Assembly: GCA_029532415.1 (NCBI GenBank)
Contig: JAQOTA010000045.1
Location: 62,001 to 126,000 of the forward strand
Length of the DNA stretch: 64,000 nucleotides
Source: Marasmius tenuissimus
Taxonomy: Eukaryota > Basidiomycota > Agaricomycetes > Agaricales > Marasmiaceae
Direction: 5' to 3'
How positions within the stretch are numbered: the first letter of the stretch is position 1; the number at the start of each line of letters is the position of its first letter. The position numbers and the translations under genes were made by a program. This document shows positions 1 through 11,600 of the stretch, piece by piece. The notes beneath the pieces are model-generated. The model saw nothing but the letters and a program-made list of their open reading frames with translations. It did not search any database and was not told the DNA's origin.

Positions 1-21
1 TTGGGGAGAGTTGAACAAGGA

Positions 22-53
22 ACATGGAAGTTGTGGGAAGAGAATATCGGCCC
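22..53 (+). repeat. Dispersed repeat, copy 1 (partner at 2357-2389)
   Basis: A segment of about 32 bases built around GAAGTTGTGGGAAGAGA followed by ATCGGCCC recurs in the same orientation 2.3 kb downstream. The copies differ at a few positions. The flanks are not obviously similar, so I cannot say whether these are long terminal repeat remnants or ends of a small element. Confidence 0.5.
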
Positions 54-2356
54 GGGGCGGAAATTTCGAACCTGTTGGACCCACGAGAATCCACAGGAGG
101 CCGTTTTTGGACATTCGCGTCCACGCTCGTTTCCTCCTAAACCACCACCACACAGGCCTCTCAGAATTGTCAACAGGGTCGCTTTCAGCCATGGTTTTAT
201 TGGTCAAAAGCTCTAAATATAGGGATTCCGTGAGTACTACCAGTGTCGACCTGTCCCCTTCGAACCTCCCGAGCTCAACTTTATTGAAACATGTCGCGCA
301 GGAACAATTGGAAAACCTTGATGACACCTTACTTGAGGGCTTTGCGTCTATACGCCATACTTTATTCGCACGACTCAAGCATGGAGACTCGGGGACAGAG
401 GGCCTGTGCACGAACTCAACCAGTAGCCTTTGGGGATCTTCATGCGCTCGCCTCCTTCTTTCTGTACCACCTTCTTCCCCAATACAAAACTAAAAGCCCA
501 ATGAGTGTGTCTCTTTCAGCTCTATGCGTTCTTCCAGATTCAGATTTCAATCTCACAGCCTGCAGGTCGGCCAGGACATGCAACATCGGGGTTGAATATG
601 AGAGAAACACCCAGACGGTGCCATCAAGGACATAGGTGCACAATGTACTCTTTCTTTTATGCTGGCTCGTACTCACGAATATCATAAAAGAGACTGGGGT
701 TCGATTTTCAATCCTGAATACGACTAAGCAGCGACTCGAGAATGATCCTTCGGCGGCGCTGGTATACCAGAGTCAAACACGACTGTCTTGACCTCCCAAT
801 CCTCCGCGTGCATGATATCGATACAGCACCAATAAAAACAAACAATGCACATTTGGTTTACGTTATACATCTCCACGCCTCCTACAGAACGAAACATCCT
901 CAAGGCTCGAGTTCATCCACGAATACTCAATCAGTCTCCCATACCGCGGCATAGAACTACGGTCTCCCCAACTGATGGAACCTGGATGCTTCCAGCGATG
1001 ATATGGAACTCGTAGATCGTGTAGGACACACATAAAGAATCGTGTAATTTTCACCTGTACGATGAAAGTGATTCGATTCTCGATGCGGCAATTTATGGCG
1101 CAAGATGTGAGGTTTTTGAAAAATTTTGGTGTACAGCGGCATGAGCTGACCCTTGACTCACTCTCAGATCGGTTTCCGTTCACTGGATTGCTCAAGGGCG
1201 CCTCTGAACTGATGACAGGTATACTGTACTGTTGGGGTCGACGCCGTTCTCGTTCCGTTGCCAATATTTGTCGCACTGTTCAAGCTCAAACGTCCCTCGG
1301 TTTCCACTTATAGACCTTTGAGATCGAGTTTCGTGCGACTGGTAGCGCCGAGAAATGGGACGAAATCTGAACCACCTGTATGAATGTTGAGGAATTGACC
1401 GTTGAGAGGCATGGCGGCCCAACACCCTATGGACCTCAACGTACCGGTCGAAACCCACAGAAGTCGCACCAACTTCTATCGATGCTGCAAGGACGCCCTC
1501 CACACCAGGTTGTTCAAACAGTGGCTGGTCATGAATTCTGGGTTTCCAAAAGCTACGTCAGCTCTTGCCTGAACCAGCCCCAGAACCCGGAAGAGGGATG
1601 GATGTCGTTGAAGGATTCCTGGTTTGAGGAGAAACTCGAGTATCCGGGGGAGGCATACCGTCCAACGGGGACCACTGCCGAGTCAGTCAAATGTGCCAGG
1701 TTTCCTTTCCTCGTCATGCGTCTTGGATATGCGATTGACCGTTTCCATTCTTCGTAGGTTAGTGAACGCTTGAGCTTAATCCTGGGACCAGAGGAGCTCC
1801 AAGTGTTGATTATCGGAAAGACTACGGCAGATTATAGGACGTAGGGATCCACCCCTCACGCGGGGATGGGTGATCTGTAGCTTCGTTAGTCCTGTCCCAG
1901 CTGTGCCCAAGTATAGTCTTGCTCCGATTGGATGATTCGACGCTACGTACCACCTTTGAATGTGCTGTATCTAACGTGACTGATTTTCTTGCAAGTTTCG
2001 ATATTTGTTGGTCCAGTCACTGTTGGACAGTAACACCCAATTTGGACGACCTTTGCCGCTCCAGACTGCAAGATTGCACGACTATGACAAAACGCTGTCT
2101 TCGGAACGATCTCCATGTCGACATGCTGTATACCGTCAATGACGTGAGCGATACGGGGTGAAATTCGAGGATACAGCTCACAGGAGTGGTAGACACTCTC
2201 TGAGCCCAAGTTCCATTCACTGGCTCCTCTTGAATGAATCCTTGTATGTAGTGCTCGAAACACATTCTTGCGGTGAGAGCTAAGCGCAAGTTATGATGAT
2301 ACCATTTTATGCGTAGTCAAGACAACAGCGCGAGCCTCAGAGAGAGAGTTGCAGGC

Positions 2357-2389
2357 ACATAGAAGTTGTGGGAAGAGAGACATCGGCCC
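2357..2389 (+). repeat. Dispersed repeat, copy 2 (partner at 22-53)
   Basis: Same-orientation partner of the repeat at 22-53, sharing GAAGTTGTGGGAAGAGA and ATCGGCCC. The window starts only 21 bases before copy 1, so the full repeat unit may be cut off. Confidence 0.5.
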
Positions 2390-2687
2390 AGATCCCGAGC
2401 AGAATTTCTCCCCTACAGTCTAGACTCGCTACTTGTCTGACTCTGTCAATTTCAGCTGGTTCGACCTCGTTGCGTACTGCGTACGAGCACCTTCATGTTG
2501 AGCAACACGAGCGAGCACTGACCCAGGAGGCTGTTGTGAGGAAATCGATTTGTGGTCAACGGACATCGAACCAGATATGCACCTATCAGCCCGGCAATAC
2601 ATGATAGCCTCAGATAACCTAGATTCTTGTGTTGACAAGGGCCATAGTACGAGACGGAAGAACACAGTGGTAGGGGAAAACAAAGAG

Positions 2688-2750
2688 CCTGGTCCGAGCG
2701 CAATGGGTCAAAGTGGAAAAATTTCCCGGAAGCCGGGCCCAATTGTCCGG
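2688..2750 (+). repeat. GC-rich dispersed repeat, copy 1 (partner 5875-5936)
   Basis: About 63 bases beginning CCTGGTCCGAGCGC and containing GTCAAAG, AAATTTCCCGG, GCCGGGCCCAA and TCCGG. The same order of motifs recurs at 5875-5936. The runs resemble in composition the subterminal sequence of the 6.9 kb transposon at 8319-15255 (TGTCCGG, CCCGGGA, AAAATTT). They may therefore be remnants of related element ends, but this is inference. Confidence 0.5.
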
Positions 2751-5700
2751 TTACCCACCGACTTGAACTTGGTCTCCTTCGAACTCTCACTACCCCTTGA
2801 ACGTTCTCTCAATCGCGAGTTCTTCCCCGAAAATACCTCGAGCTCAGCCTTCCAAGTAGTGATGAAGATCGATATCAAGAGTCTGAAGAGTCTAAAAGGG
2901 ATAAACCAGCAGAATTGAGCACGGAATAGAGAGTGGCTTGACAGGGTACGCAGACGTTACACCCATCTCAATTGTTAACAATCCCCGGGTTCTTGAATGT
3001 TTTAACCTCAGAAACTCGGCCTGAAACACCATGGACAGTGACTAGTGACATGAAGGCCCAAGGACGGACGCATTCAAGCATTCCATAGTCAGTGCATCGG
3101 ATTGTCACGTATCTTCAGCCCCTTCAGCCCCATCGGATTCTCGAAGCAATATTTGTGATCTTCCACTTGAGCATCTGACTAAACGCATAGAATTAGCGCC
3201 GCCGTCATCCTCCCAGCACCGTTCAGGACACCCACCTTTGGCATTGACCTGCGCTCTACTATCACCAATATGAATGTCGGCTTCGCTCGAGCACACACGC
3301 GGGCACCACTCACACTAGACTGACACCGTCAGTGATAGTAACACTATTACCGCCACATTTTGGTACCGCCGGTTGCTTTCGAATAGAACAATGGCACGTA
3401 CTGAAAGGAGACGATGGCCTGGAGATACTGCAGATGCATCTCCGACGAGGCGTTCAGGTTGACGATGTGTGTTGATTCATTCGTCTAGGTTTTAGTTGTA
3501 TGCTGTACACAGGCGAACGTTACAATAACTTGAACAAAATATATAATATCCTACAACGAAAGATCCGACTCACATCTATTACTCGTCGCCCAGAGTCTGA
3601 TCAAAACCTCGCCATCTTTTCTCTCCAACCATCACGACACGAATCAGCATCTGAAGCTTTTCCCTGGAATTTGGTCCACTTCTCCAGCGCGGCATCCAAG
3701 GTCAGACGCGCCTGTACAGTATATAGTCCCTGTGTAGTCCGAAGTATGGAACTGAACTCGAATTGTGATCGACAAATCGACCTTGGACCAATGTGAACGG
3801 TGGAAGGGACGTCGCCAAAGCCTAAACATTGGAGCACGGACGCAGTGTCACTCCCAGTAGGTGCTCGTGCACTGAGAGGACAGAGGCATCATCTGAACTC
3901 CTGTGCATACACTGGATTGTAGAACGAGAATCGAAGTTCCGTGGGAACTGAACGAAAGACCACATAAGGTAACGCTTCGAGCTTCAAGCTTCAAGCCTCA
4001 GGGTGTGTGTGCCAGGACAACGACCTCAGGCAAGATCCTCGTGGTGGTAGCATCGGAGTGTGGGTCAAATTTACGGAGCTCGTATTCCGTATCGAGACGA
4101 GACGAGTTGCTATTGACTATGCGACTAGATCAGTACAAGGCAACGAGAATCGTTATTGATGCTAAAAACACTATCATAGCTGCCGGCGTGTCCAATCCAC
4201 CTTCAGCCCGAGAGGAGATGGGGGTTGCAAGACGACGATATGGACTGGGATAGCTGTTAGATTGATATAGAAGGGATCAAGTTGACGGTGGAGAGTGGCG
4301 TGACCGAATGTCGATTGAGCGCCATCGCTTGCTTCTGTCTGTCTCGTTCTTGCCACGTTCGAGAACTCTGCCCAGCCCGTGGTTGCCTCTAGGAAGGTTT
4401 TGTTAGCCACGGCACACGAGCATAGAAAGATCATTTCGTACCTGACTGAAACGTCCGTCGACCCCATATCTTCGCCCCCTCAACCCTGCACTCAAGACCT
4501 GGTATCGGCTAACGGAAGCCTTTGTGCAGTTGACTATTGCTGCTGCCGACGGTATGAGTGCTGCCAGTCGTGGATATCAGGCTTTGGTCATGCGAGAAGG
4601 TGATGTAGATAGCATACACGATGGCGAAGCCGATTCTGGAATAGATGGATACGCTCGGTTTCTACTCCGTTGTCGCGACCAGATCGATGTTTCCGGCGAA
4701 GCAGTATGTCTAGCAAAAAAGACACGATAGTAAGCAATAGCTTCGAGTAAAGATAGGAATGGCAGACTCGCACCTAAAGTCCATCAGTGCTACCAACAAC
4801 CCCAACACCATCGACCCAGCCCAGTTTGACCAACGAGAGCTTGTGTCGCAAACTCAATATGGGCCCGACTTCATCTAGTTCTCGTGGATTTTGGACGATA
4901 CTGGCAGGCTGTTCGCTTCTGTTCGAGGATTTAACGAAGCAGTCGGCGCTCATATCGCTCAACGGACAAGCATGTAAGATGCTGGCGGCCGAAAAGGGGC
5001 TCCGTACGTCTGGCTCGAGAAGGAAAGTTGGTATGGTGGGGTACCGTTGGAAGAGAGTGATGTCGATGAGAGTAAAAAGCGTTGAGCTATGATTTTGGAC
5101 GGCACATCGCAAGACACACGGACAATAAGCTTGATCGAAGATGTGACGATGGGGAAAAGGTAAGGGGAATCAGAGGCATGATAGCGCGTCCTGGGTGCCA
5201 ATGCGGAACTACGAGGGCAGCAACCTCGCTTGAAAAAGAGTGGAAGGATCAATGATGGGAGCCGAGAAGGCCTGGTCAGACCAAAGACTAGTAGGCAGGA
5301 CAACGTCGAGGCAATGGGTAATCAACCCAACGCGAAGTCAGGAGGTGGGTGAAGCAAGGGTATCGAAGGCCTTAACAGCACGGGAAATGGGATTCGTGGT
5401 AGGTGGCAGGCCATGTATATTTGGATCTATCTGTGTGCACAATCGCATGGATGATTCGAGCCGGTACACCATAGAGAGACGACGATTTCGTAGGGAGGAC
5501 GTGAGATGGTAAGACCCGTTCTCGCGAAGAAACTGAGGATTTCGCGACAATCCGATTGCCCTGGCCGATCATGCTAGTAGTTCAACCGTCTGAGAAACCA
5601 GCCACGAGCCACCATATTTCTCCGCTTCATTGTGCTACACCTCCGTTCATTGCTGCTCAACTTCGAGTCAAGCCAACTGTGCCCAATGGTGCGCTGTTGG

Positions 5701-5874
5701 GAGGTGATAAGTGTACGGTTGACAAAGATCGAACTGAGACGCACCTATTGACCCAAAGATTCAAAGGAGCGTCGATTCTCTTGCCTTGAAACCAGGTTCT
5801 GACGTTTCTGACGAGAGGATAAGAGACGAAGAGACGTCGTGGGGGTGGGTGAAAAGGGCCAACGTGACGGCTAA

Positions 5875-5936
5875 CCTGGCCCGGGCGCCAATGAGTCAAA
5901 GCAGGAAAATTCCCGGCGGCCGGGCCCAAAATCCGG
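5875..5936 (+). repeat. GC-rich dispersed repeat, copy 2 (partner 2688-2750)
   Basis: Begins CCTGGCCCGGGCGCC and shares GTCAAAG, AAATTCCCGG, GCCGGGCCCAA and ATCCGG with the copy at 2688-2750, in the same orientation. Similarity fades outside about 60 bases. Confidence 0.5.
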
Positions 5937-6803
5937 AAGTTCTCCTTAGCCCGAAAAGGGGGTATGAACATTCTGGCGTCAGTCTGGTGAGTCGTACTCT
6001 CAAAATCATCATGGACCGCTAGCCGCTGACTGATGGTCTACGAGGACTTCATCCTTCCATCTTGATAACAAGGACAACATCGAGTCACGGTTGTAGAATT
6101 TTGCGGGTCTGGTGCGGCGAAAAAAATCCAAAACAGGCGTTGCTGTAGGCTCAGAGCGTCTGTCATCGACATGTGTTGACCACGATGCAGCTGAACAGCT
6201 TATCTCTCGACCATCACCTTCTTCCCTCTCGTCTATTGCTCGATGCTCCCCGGATTCTTTCACAACACGCAGAGCCTGCGTATCACCGGCGGTAGCTTCA
6301 ACCAGGTTCAGCGAGATCAGTACAATTACAGTTACACGACAATAGTCCAAGCGAAGGAGGAGGAACTCACAGAATTCGATGAGGTGAGCGGGAGGTGCTG
6401 TGCTGAGCCGCGTGAATCTAACCTTGATCTTAGTATTTCAAGGTGAAAAGAGGTGCACTCTTGAAGTTGAAGGACATTGGGCGTACCACATACCCACGAC
6501 GATGGGACTATGGGGATAGAAGGCGGGGGGAGGAGGGGAAACCTCGAGCTGACAGAACAGTTTGTACAGCAAGGGTGCTGGAGCAGCCAGGCATGGTGTT
6601 TACGGTGGTGCAGTATAGCGGGCCGGATGCGCGGAGAGTACGCTCATCAATTTTCGAGTCCGATAAATGGTCTGATTCCCTTGGCAGGTTTTTGAAGAAG
6701 ACTTTCGGAGGTTGTCGAGAATTCTGTGCGCTCTTTCTCCGAGTTTTTATCATCGCGGACACTCAAATCACGCTAGGACTTCGAACGCATCGCAAATCTA
6801 CGG

Positions 6804-7145
6804 CTACACTAAGTCGGAAATTCCCTCGATCTTGATGCATAATGGTAGATGGTTGCATGCTGTGGGTCGAGCTTGACTGACGTTTCTATTGCAGAACTGA
6901 TACCAGCTGCGCACTTGGACGTTACGCACTTGGGTGAGCTTTATGTCAGTAATGTAGCTGTAAGTAGCCAATGTAATATCTGGATCCATTTGAATGAACT
7001 GGTTATAGAACCAATTGGGTTGTGACTTCTTGACCTCGGAGGTGTGGTTGGATGTTGGAAGAGGAGTGTTTTGTCGTGGTCCGCCAGGGCCAGGCGAAGT
7101 GGATTCGTGGAGTGGTTTGGGGATCAGAGACATGCCTTTGACCAT
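6804..7145 (-). CDS. Possible exon of an unrecognised minus-strand gene
   Basis: An open frame of 113 codons on the minus strand contains a plausible protein-like stretch (DPDITLATYSYITDIKLTQV, about residues 53-72). That stretch has the hydrophobic/polar alternation of a folded segment and is hard to explain by chance. No family is recognised. It lies back-to-back with the plus-strand gene starting near 7208, so it could be a divergently transcribed gene or a fragment of one. No splice partners were established, and the start at 7145 is only the first ATG of the frame. Confidence 0.3.
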   Translation of the reverse strand: MVKGMSLIPKPLHESTSPGPGGPRQNTPLPTSNHTSEVKKSQPNWFYNQFIQMDPDITLATYSYITDIKLTQVRNVQVRSWYQFCNRNVSQARPTACNHLPLCIKIEGISDLV

Positions 7146-7207
7146 AGATTTTCTTCAAGAAGATGTTTTGATACGCTTCTTGGCGAGTCAAAAGTCGAAG
7201 CAAGCGG

Positions 7208-8305
7208 ATGGCATTGTCATTTCGGATCTTGCGTTGGCAGATGTTCGGCCGTCGCTCCGGGATTCGGCTTTTGTCTGAACGAGTCTCTCAGCCAACCGTC
7301 TTTTCCACGTTGACAAACACCCCCATCGCCGTCGCAAACAATGACTGGAGCGACCCTAGCAGTAGTCTTTCAGATCAGACATTGTTGGCAAATGGCCTGA
7401 CCAGGTGCGTGTTTGAAGAAACCATCTACTTGCTTGTCTGACACATCGAGTAGATTCACACTCACTGGTTCATTCTATGAAATTTGGTTGGAATGGAATG
7501 GAAATGCATATAGGGCCTGGATGTCGCAAGCTTCAAGCATTTTTCATGCTCATGAAATCAATTTATGGGAAGATTTGGGTGTCTACGGTGTGTTATAAGG
7601 CTTTCATATTCCCTTTCTGCCTGCTAACATCTTCTAGAACTTGTCTACCCTCATGCCCACCTGCTCAGCGACTTTCTAGAGCCCTCTGAAGCCCAACTTG
7701 AGCGACGATCCCAACAACCAATCTACCTCTTCATCCACCCACCACCTTACGACCTGCATGATTGCGAAACATCTTCCCTCCATCATTGGTCTTTTCACAA
7801 AGACGGTCGCTCCCCCCTCTCTCGCGAAACCTGTCACAGCCTCAGCCTCCCCATCCAGCTCAAATTAGAATATCTTAGCTCCCGTTCACATTTTTGGTCC
7901 AAGGACTCCTACAGACAGATGCACCAATATCAACTCCTCCGAAGCTTCGACCCCTCCACCATTGATTTTGCTCAACATGTTGGTTATAACGGGAACACTT
8001 TTCGGCCTGTGAACAGCTCGGATCGGTTCGAGATCCAAGAAGGTTTGCTTTGTCACTCTCAGTTCTTTGCTATAGCCTGACATTCTCTTATCCTGATGTT
8101 AGAATCTCTGCCTGAAAGTCGAGCCTCAACGTCAACGCCGACATCCGACATGTCAGGGATCGAAGACCTCGGTCCTCTCCACCCAAGCTCGGTCTCTCTG
8201 ACGTCTGGAATTCAGGAAGGGCCTGCCAGCTTTGGATCGCCCTTCCTCGAAATTTCGACTGAATTGGTCACTACGACAGAGAGTTTCGACATGGAGGTAG
8301 ACTGA
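7208..8305 (+). CDS. Hypothetical protein, multi-exon
   Basis: At least four exons join cleanly. A donor GTGCGT near 7405 joins an acceptor TAG near 7454. A donor GTGTGT near 7591 joins a TAG near 7638. A donor GTTTGC near 8043 joins a TAG near 8101. The spliced frame reads through an aromatic-rich middle (EIWLEWNGNAYRAWM, then HHWSFHKDGRSPLS, then FDPSTIDFAQHVGY) into a Ser/Thr-rich acidic tail ending FDMEVD and a TGA at 8303-8305. I recall similar middle motifs in lineage-expanded hypothetical proteins of mushroom genomes, but no function is known to me. The start is uncertain: 7208 is the first ATG of the open frame, and an upstream exon is possible. The 6.9 kb transposon is inserted 6 bases beyond the stop codon, so the 3' UTR is probably interrupted. 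Confidence 0.5.
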
Positions 8306-8310
8306 CGTGA

Positions 8311-8318
8311 GGTAAGAC
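8311..8318 (+). repeat. 8-base target-site duplication, left
   Basis: GGTAAGAC immediately precedes the left terminal inverted repeat. The identical eight bases follow the right terminal repeat at 15256-15263. An exact 8-base duplication is characteristic of hAT and KDZ (Zisupton-type) cut-and-paste elements. Confidence 0.93.
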
Positions 8319-8348
8319 AGGACCCCCGAAAGTCTCTACTAAACCTGG
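8319..8348 (+). repeat. Left terminal inverted repeat of the 6.9 kb element
   Basis: Thirty bases starting AGGACCCCCGAAAGTCTCTA. They match the reverse complement of 15226-15255 with two mismatches. Confidence 0.93.
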
Positions 8349-8476
8349 ATACGACAGTCTGGGAATTCGGGCTAATTTTGTCCGTACGGGACCCAAAAAA
8401 TCTGCGCAAAAATGTCCGGATTTTTGCCCGGGATCCCAAAATTTCACCAGAATTTGTCCGGATGGTCGTATCCAGG
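8344..8476 (+). repeat. Subterminal hairpin at the left end
   Basis: CCTGGATACGAC at 8344-8355 is matched by its exact reverse complement GTCGTATCCAGG at 8465-8476. The two arms enclose about 109 bases containing TGTCCGG and CCCGGGA motifs. The arms start inside the terminal repeat. No equivalent 12-base partner was found at the right end. It could be a transposase-binding structure or the remains of an internal duplication. Confidence 0.7.
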
Positions 8477-8650
8477 TCTCTGGGGCTCAATTTCGCGATT
8501 TTTTCCTCCTTTGCGTGCGCGCAGGAGTTCTAGCATGTGGCAGGCCCTCTGTAATGGTCCAGGATGGGCGTAGTGAACGGGTAGATACCTCAGGATATAT
8601 TTGAATAGCTCTGCCAGTACTACACCTATGCTCAATGAATGACCCATACA

Positions 8651-11600
8651 CTACGTGGCCTTTTTCCTCGACTTATGTTGTTTCTGTTTGAAAGCCTCGA
8701 TAGCAATGAAAACATTCTTGGAATGAAGTTGAAGGTCAGTAAAAACTTGATAGTCCTCCGCTACCAAAGTGGCACGATGGCTTATCAACGAGCCTGAGAG
8801 ACTGAGTGTTGGTTGTTTTACCCAAACGAGGACGTGTATCGAAGGTAATATGGCGTAAGCCCGAGTTTGTAGGATGATCGTGGATTCTGGGCAAGGAGTG
8901 AACGCCATCTCGTGAGCAACATGCTCAAAAAGTTGAACTCCAACGTTTGAAAACGCGCTGATACTGCCTTTGCCGTCAAGCACTGCATCGTGCTTTGCAC
9001 CTTTTGCACTCGATTTGGAGTAGACGGGTAAGACTGAGCGAATTTACATCAGACATTAGCAAGATACATCTCGGACGCAGGAGTAGGTAGCGACTTACCT
9101 TTAGCAAGATAGATCTTCTTATCTTCAGCAACTAAAACCCAATCTCCTTCGTGAAGCGGCTTGAAATCCGATATTTTCGCCGTGATCAAGCTGCTTAGAT
9201 GGGGGAGCTTTGCATTCGTGAATACCTCCGTGCGTTTTCTTGCAGCCTAAAGAATACAATCAGCGACAAATAATTGATATCAACAGAGAACCCACCGCTT
9301 TAGCATCGTTAGCTGCAACGACGGCAGCGTTGGCCGAGTTCCCTGCAGCCAGAGATGAGTTTGCTGGTGGTGCTGACTCCTTCGTACTCAGTGCTTTTGT
9401 GCGCACTGACCGTCCTACTCCAGTGGTCAAGCCCTGTTCTCGGGTCTCTTTCAACACGTCGTTCATTGCCTTGATTAACTTGACACGTGGCGAGGATTTC
9501 TTCTTCAGCTGATTGTCGGTTGAATCGCTTCCTTCCTTCGAATCTCTGCCAGGTGTCCGTAGCCCGGTTACTGCTTGCTCAGTTTGGTGATCTTGTCGCA
9601 TGGATATGATAGCATCCCAGTTGAAGGAGCCCGGTGAAGATACGAGAACACCCTGGCATCCAAATATGTTCGGGGTGGTGACGATAGGTTTGATAGTGGG
9701 TAGTTCTCGGCTGCCAGCGGTAGTGCAGGAAAGATAGTTCTCCACCTCACAGCGTTCCCCATCGGTGAGTTCCGAGCCAACATTTACAACAGCACCTCCA
9801 ATATCCACATCTGAGGAACTCTGGTCAGCAAAGCGTTGCCTACGAGGTGAGGAGGATATTAGTGAGACTATATTGAACGGGCAAGATAGTACGCACACTT
9901 GAATATCATCCTCAACATCCAACACAACCGCTGCGTATGTCAGTGAGGTTATGCGCTCAGCCTGATGTCGAGAAGCTGTGTTCTGTATTTCATCTGAGTC
10001 AAGCTGTGCTATTAGGTCTTGTACTTGTTGGGACTCTGATTCTTTGTCGTCCTCATTATCGGACTCGCCATCGGAGTCCCAGAGTGTGTCGTCAATCGGA
10101 GCCCAATCCGAGTATGAAGGAAGAGCGGGTGCACTTCCATTTCTGAATGATTGCAAGCGTCCCAGGACCTTTGGATCCACCCCTACCGCCATAAGAAGAC
10201 TTTCCGCCTCTGCAAAAGCGGTCGTGGCACATTCGAATATCTGTTCATCCGAGGGAAAAGATGAAAGAACAAGGGGATCGAGTTTACCGGCATGGAAGTA
10301 CGTGTGGCAATAACCGCTAGCTCGTGCTTTACCGTCCGGCAGCTGTGTCCTAAGCTTCAGTATAGCTTGTCTGACCGATACACGAAGCTTCGGAATCATA
10401 TATATGAAATCGGCGTAGCTGAAATCTTTGATGATCTGGCGACAAATACCGAAGGCGTGCTCGCATGCTTCACTCGAGTGAAGCCATGGAAGGAAAGGGA
10501 CGGGGTTGCCAGGAAGATGATCGCGGTGTGTACAGTAAGGATAAGAAGCTGGTGATGAGGATGGAAGTGATATGAGTGCACTCTCTGGATAGAAAATGTT
10601 GACCATTAGCGTATCCCGAGCATTCAAGAAAGGTCGCCCAAAGGTCAAGGAAGTAGCGGGCACGGAGGATCATGGTCACACGTTGGGTGTGATCAATATG
10701 CCGGTTCTGGTACGCATCGACAACCTCCCCAAAAACAAACAGGTAAACAATGGTACCCGCCCATTCCGGATGAGTATGTACCAGATACCGCAGTAGACCT
10801 GCAGAGAACAACCGTGTCGCAGCATTGTCGTCCTGCCGATCGAGTTTTTCCACGTCGCGGTTGAAAAGCGGAGAATCTTCCCCCTGTGCAAGCTCATGAA
10901 TCTGAGCATAGTATGCGCAATGACTTCCTATAACCAGGAGTCGAGCCCCGGAAAAGAGATTATTCTGAAAGGTCTTCGCCCCATGCTTTGAGTCCTGCAC
11001 CATGGCCACTGGCTGTCCACCAAAGACAGCAATCTCGATAATGATGGTTGCTCCTATGGTCTGGGGAGAGGGAATCTCATAGGTGAGCTGCGAATCCGAG
11101 TTCTTCAACAGAAGAGCTTGAACTGCCCGCTCAACCTCAGTCCCGTCGCATGCATACGAAATGACCTGGATACCGTGGGCAACAAGCCCGCGTATAAGCT
11201 GTCTGGAATATAATTCGAGCTTTGGGGCGTCAAAGCCGGTCCCGATGGGCATGGCATGCAGCACAATTGGTGTAGAACCAGGAACCTCAGGACACAAACA
11301 CCACAATCGGAGCTGTGGATCAGCTGGCAAAGTTAACGGCGTAAGGTGACCTGAATATAACCAAAATCACACCTTGTTTGCCTTCTGGAATTTTGCCCCC
11401 TCTATGACGGTTCTTACGCCTTCGGGATCCTGAACAGCGAGCGGCCCTTCAACTGCCCCAATGAGGAAGTGGGATTTTTTCTCCGAGTCCCAGTAGAGGC
11501 GGAGGGTACTAAACAGTTTCGTGTCGTCACAACTCAAACCGACTGGGCCATGGTACATCAGTCCGGTCAAGTGCTCAACAGCGAGCTGGTAGGTTCTCTC

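Larger units (their letters stand above)
1..6800. other. Gene-poor left flank, no supportable gene
   Basis: I read all six frames. Every open frame here is short (160 codons or fewer), shows no conserved domain I recognise, and competes with frames of similar length on the other strand. A few stretches look like decayed coding sequence, for example an acidic Ser/Asp/Glu-rich frame near 2830-2920 and frames near 4500-5100, but none can be joined into a convincing model. Short dispersed repeats are listed separately. The texture is that of old transposon remains. Confidence 0.5.
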
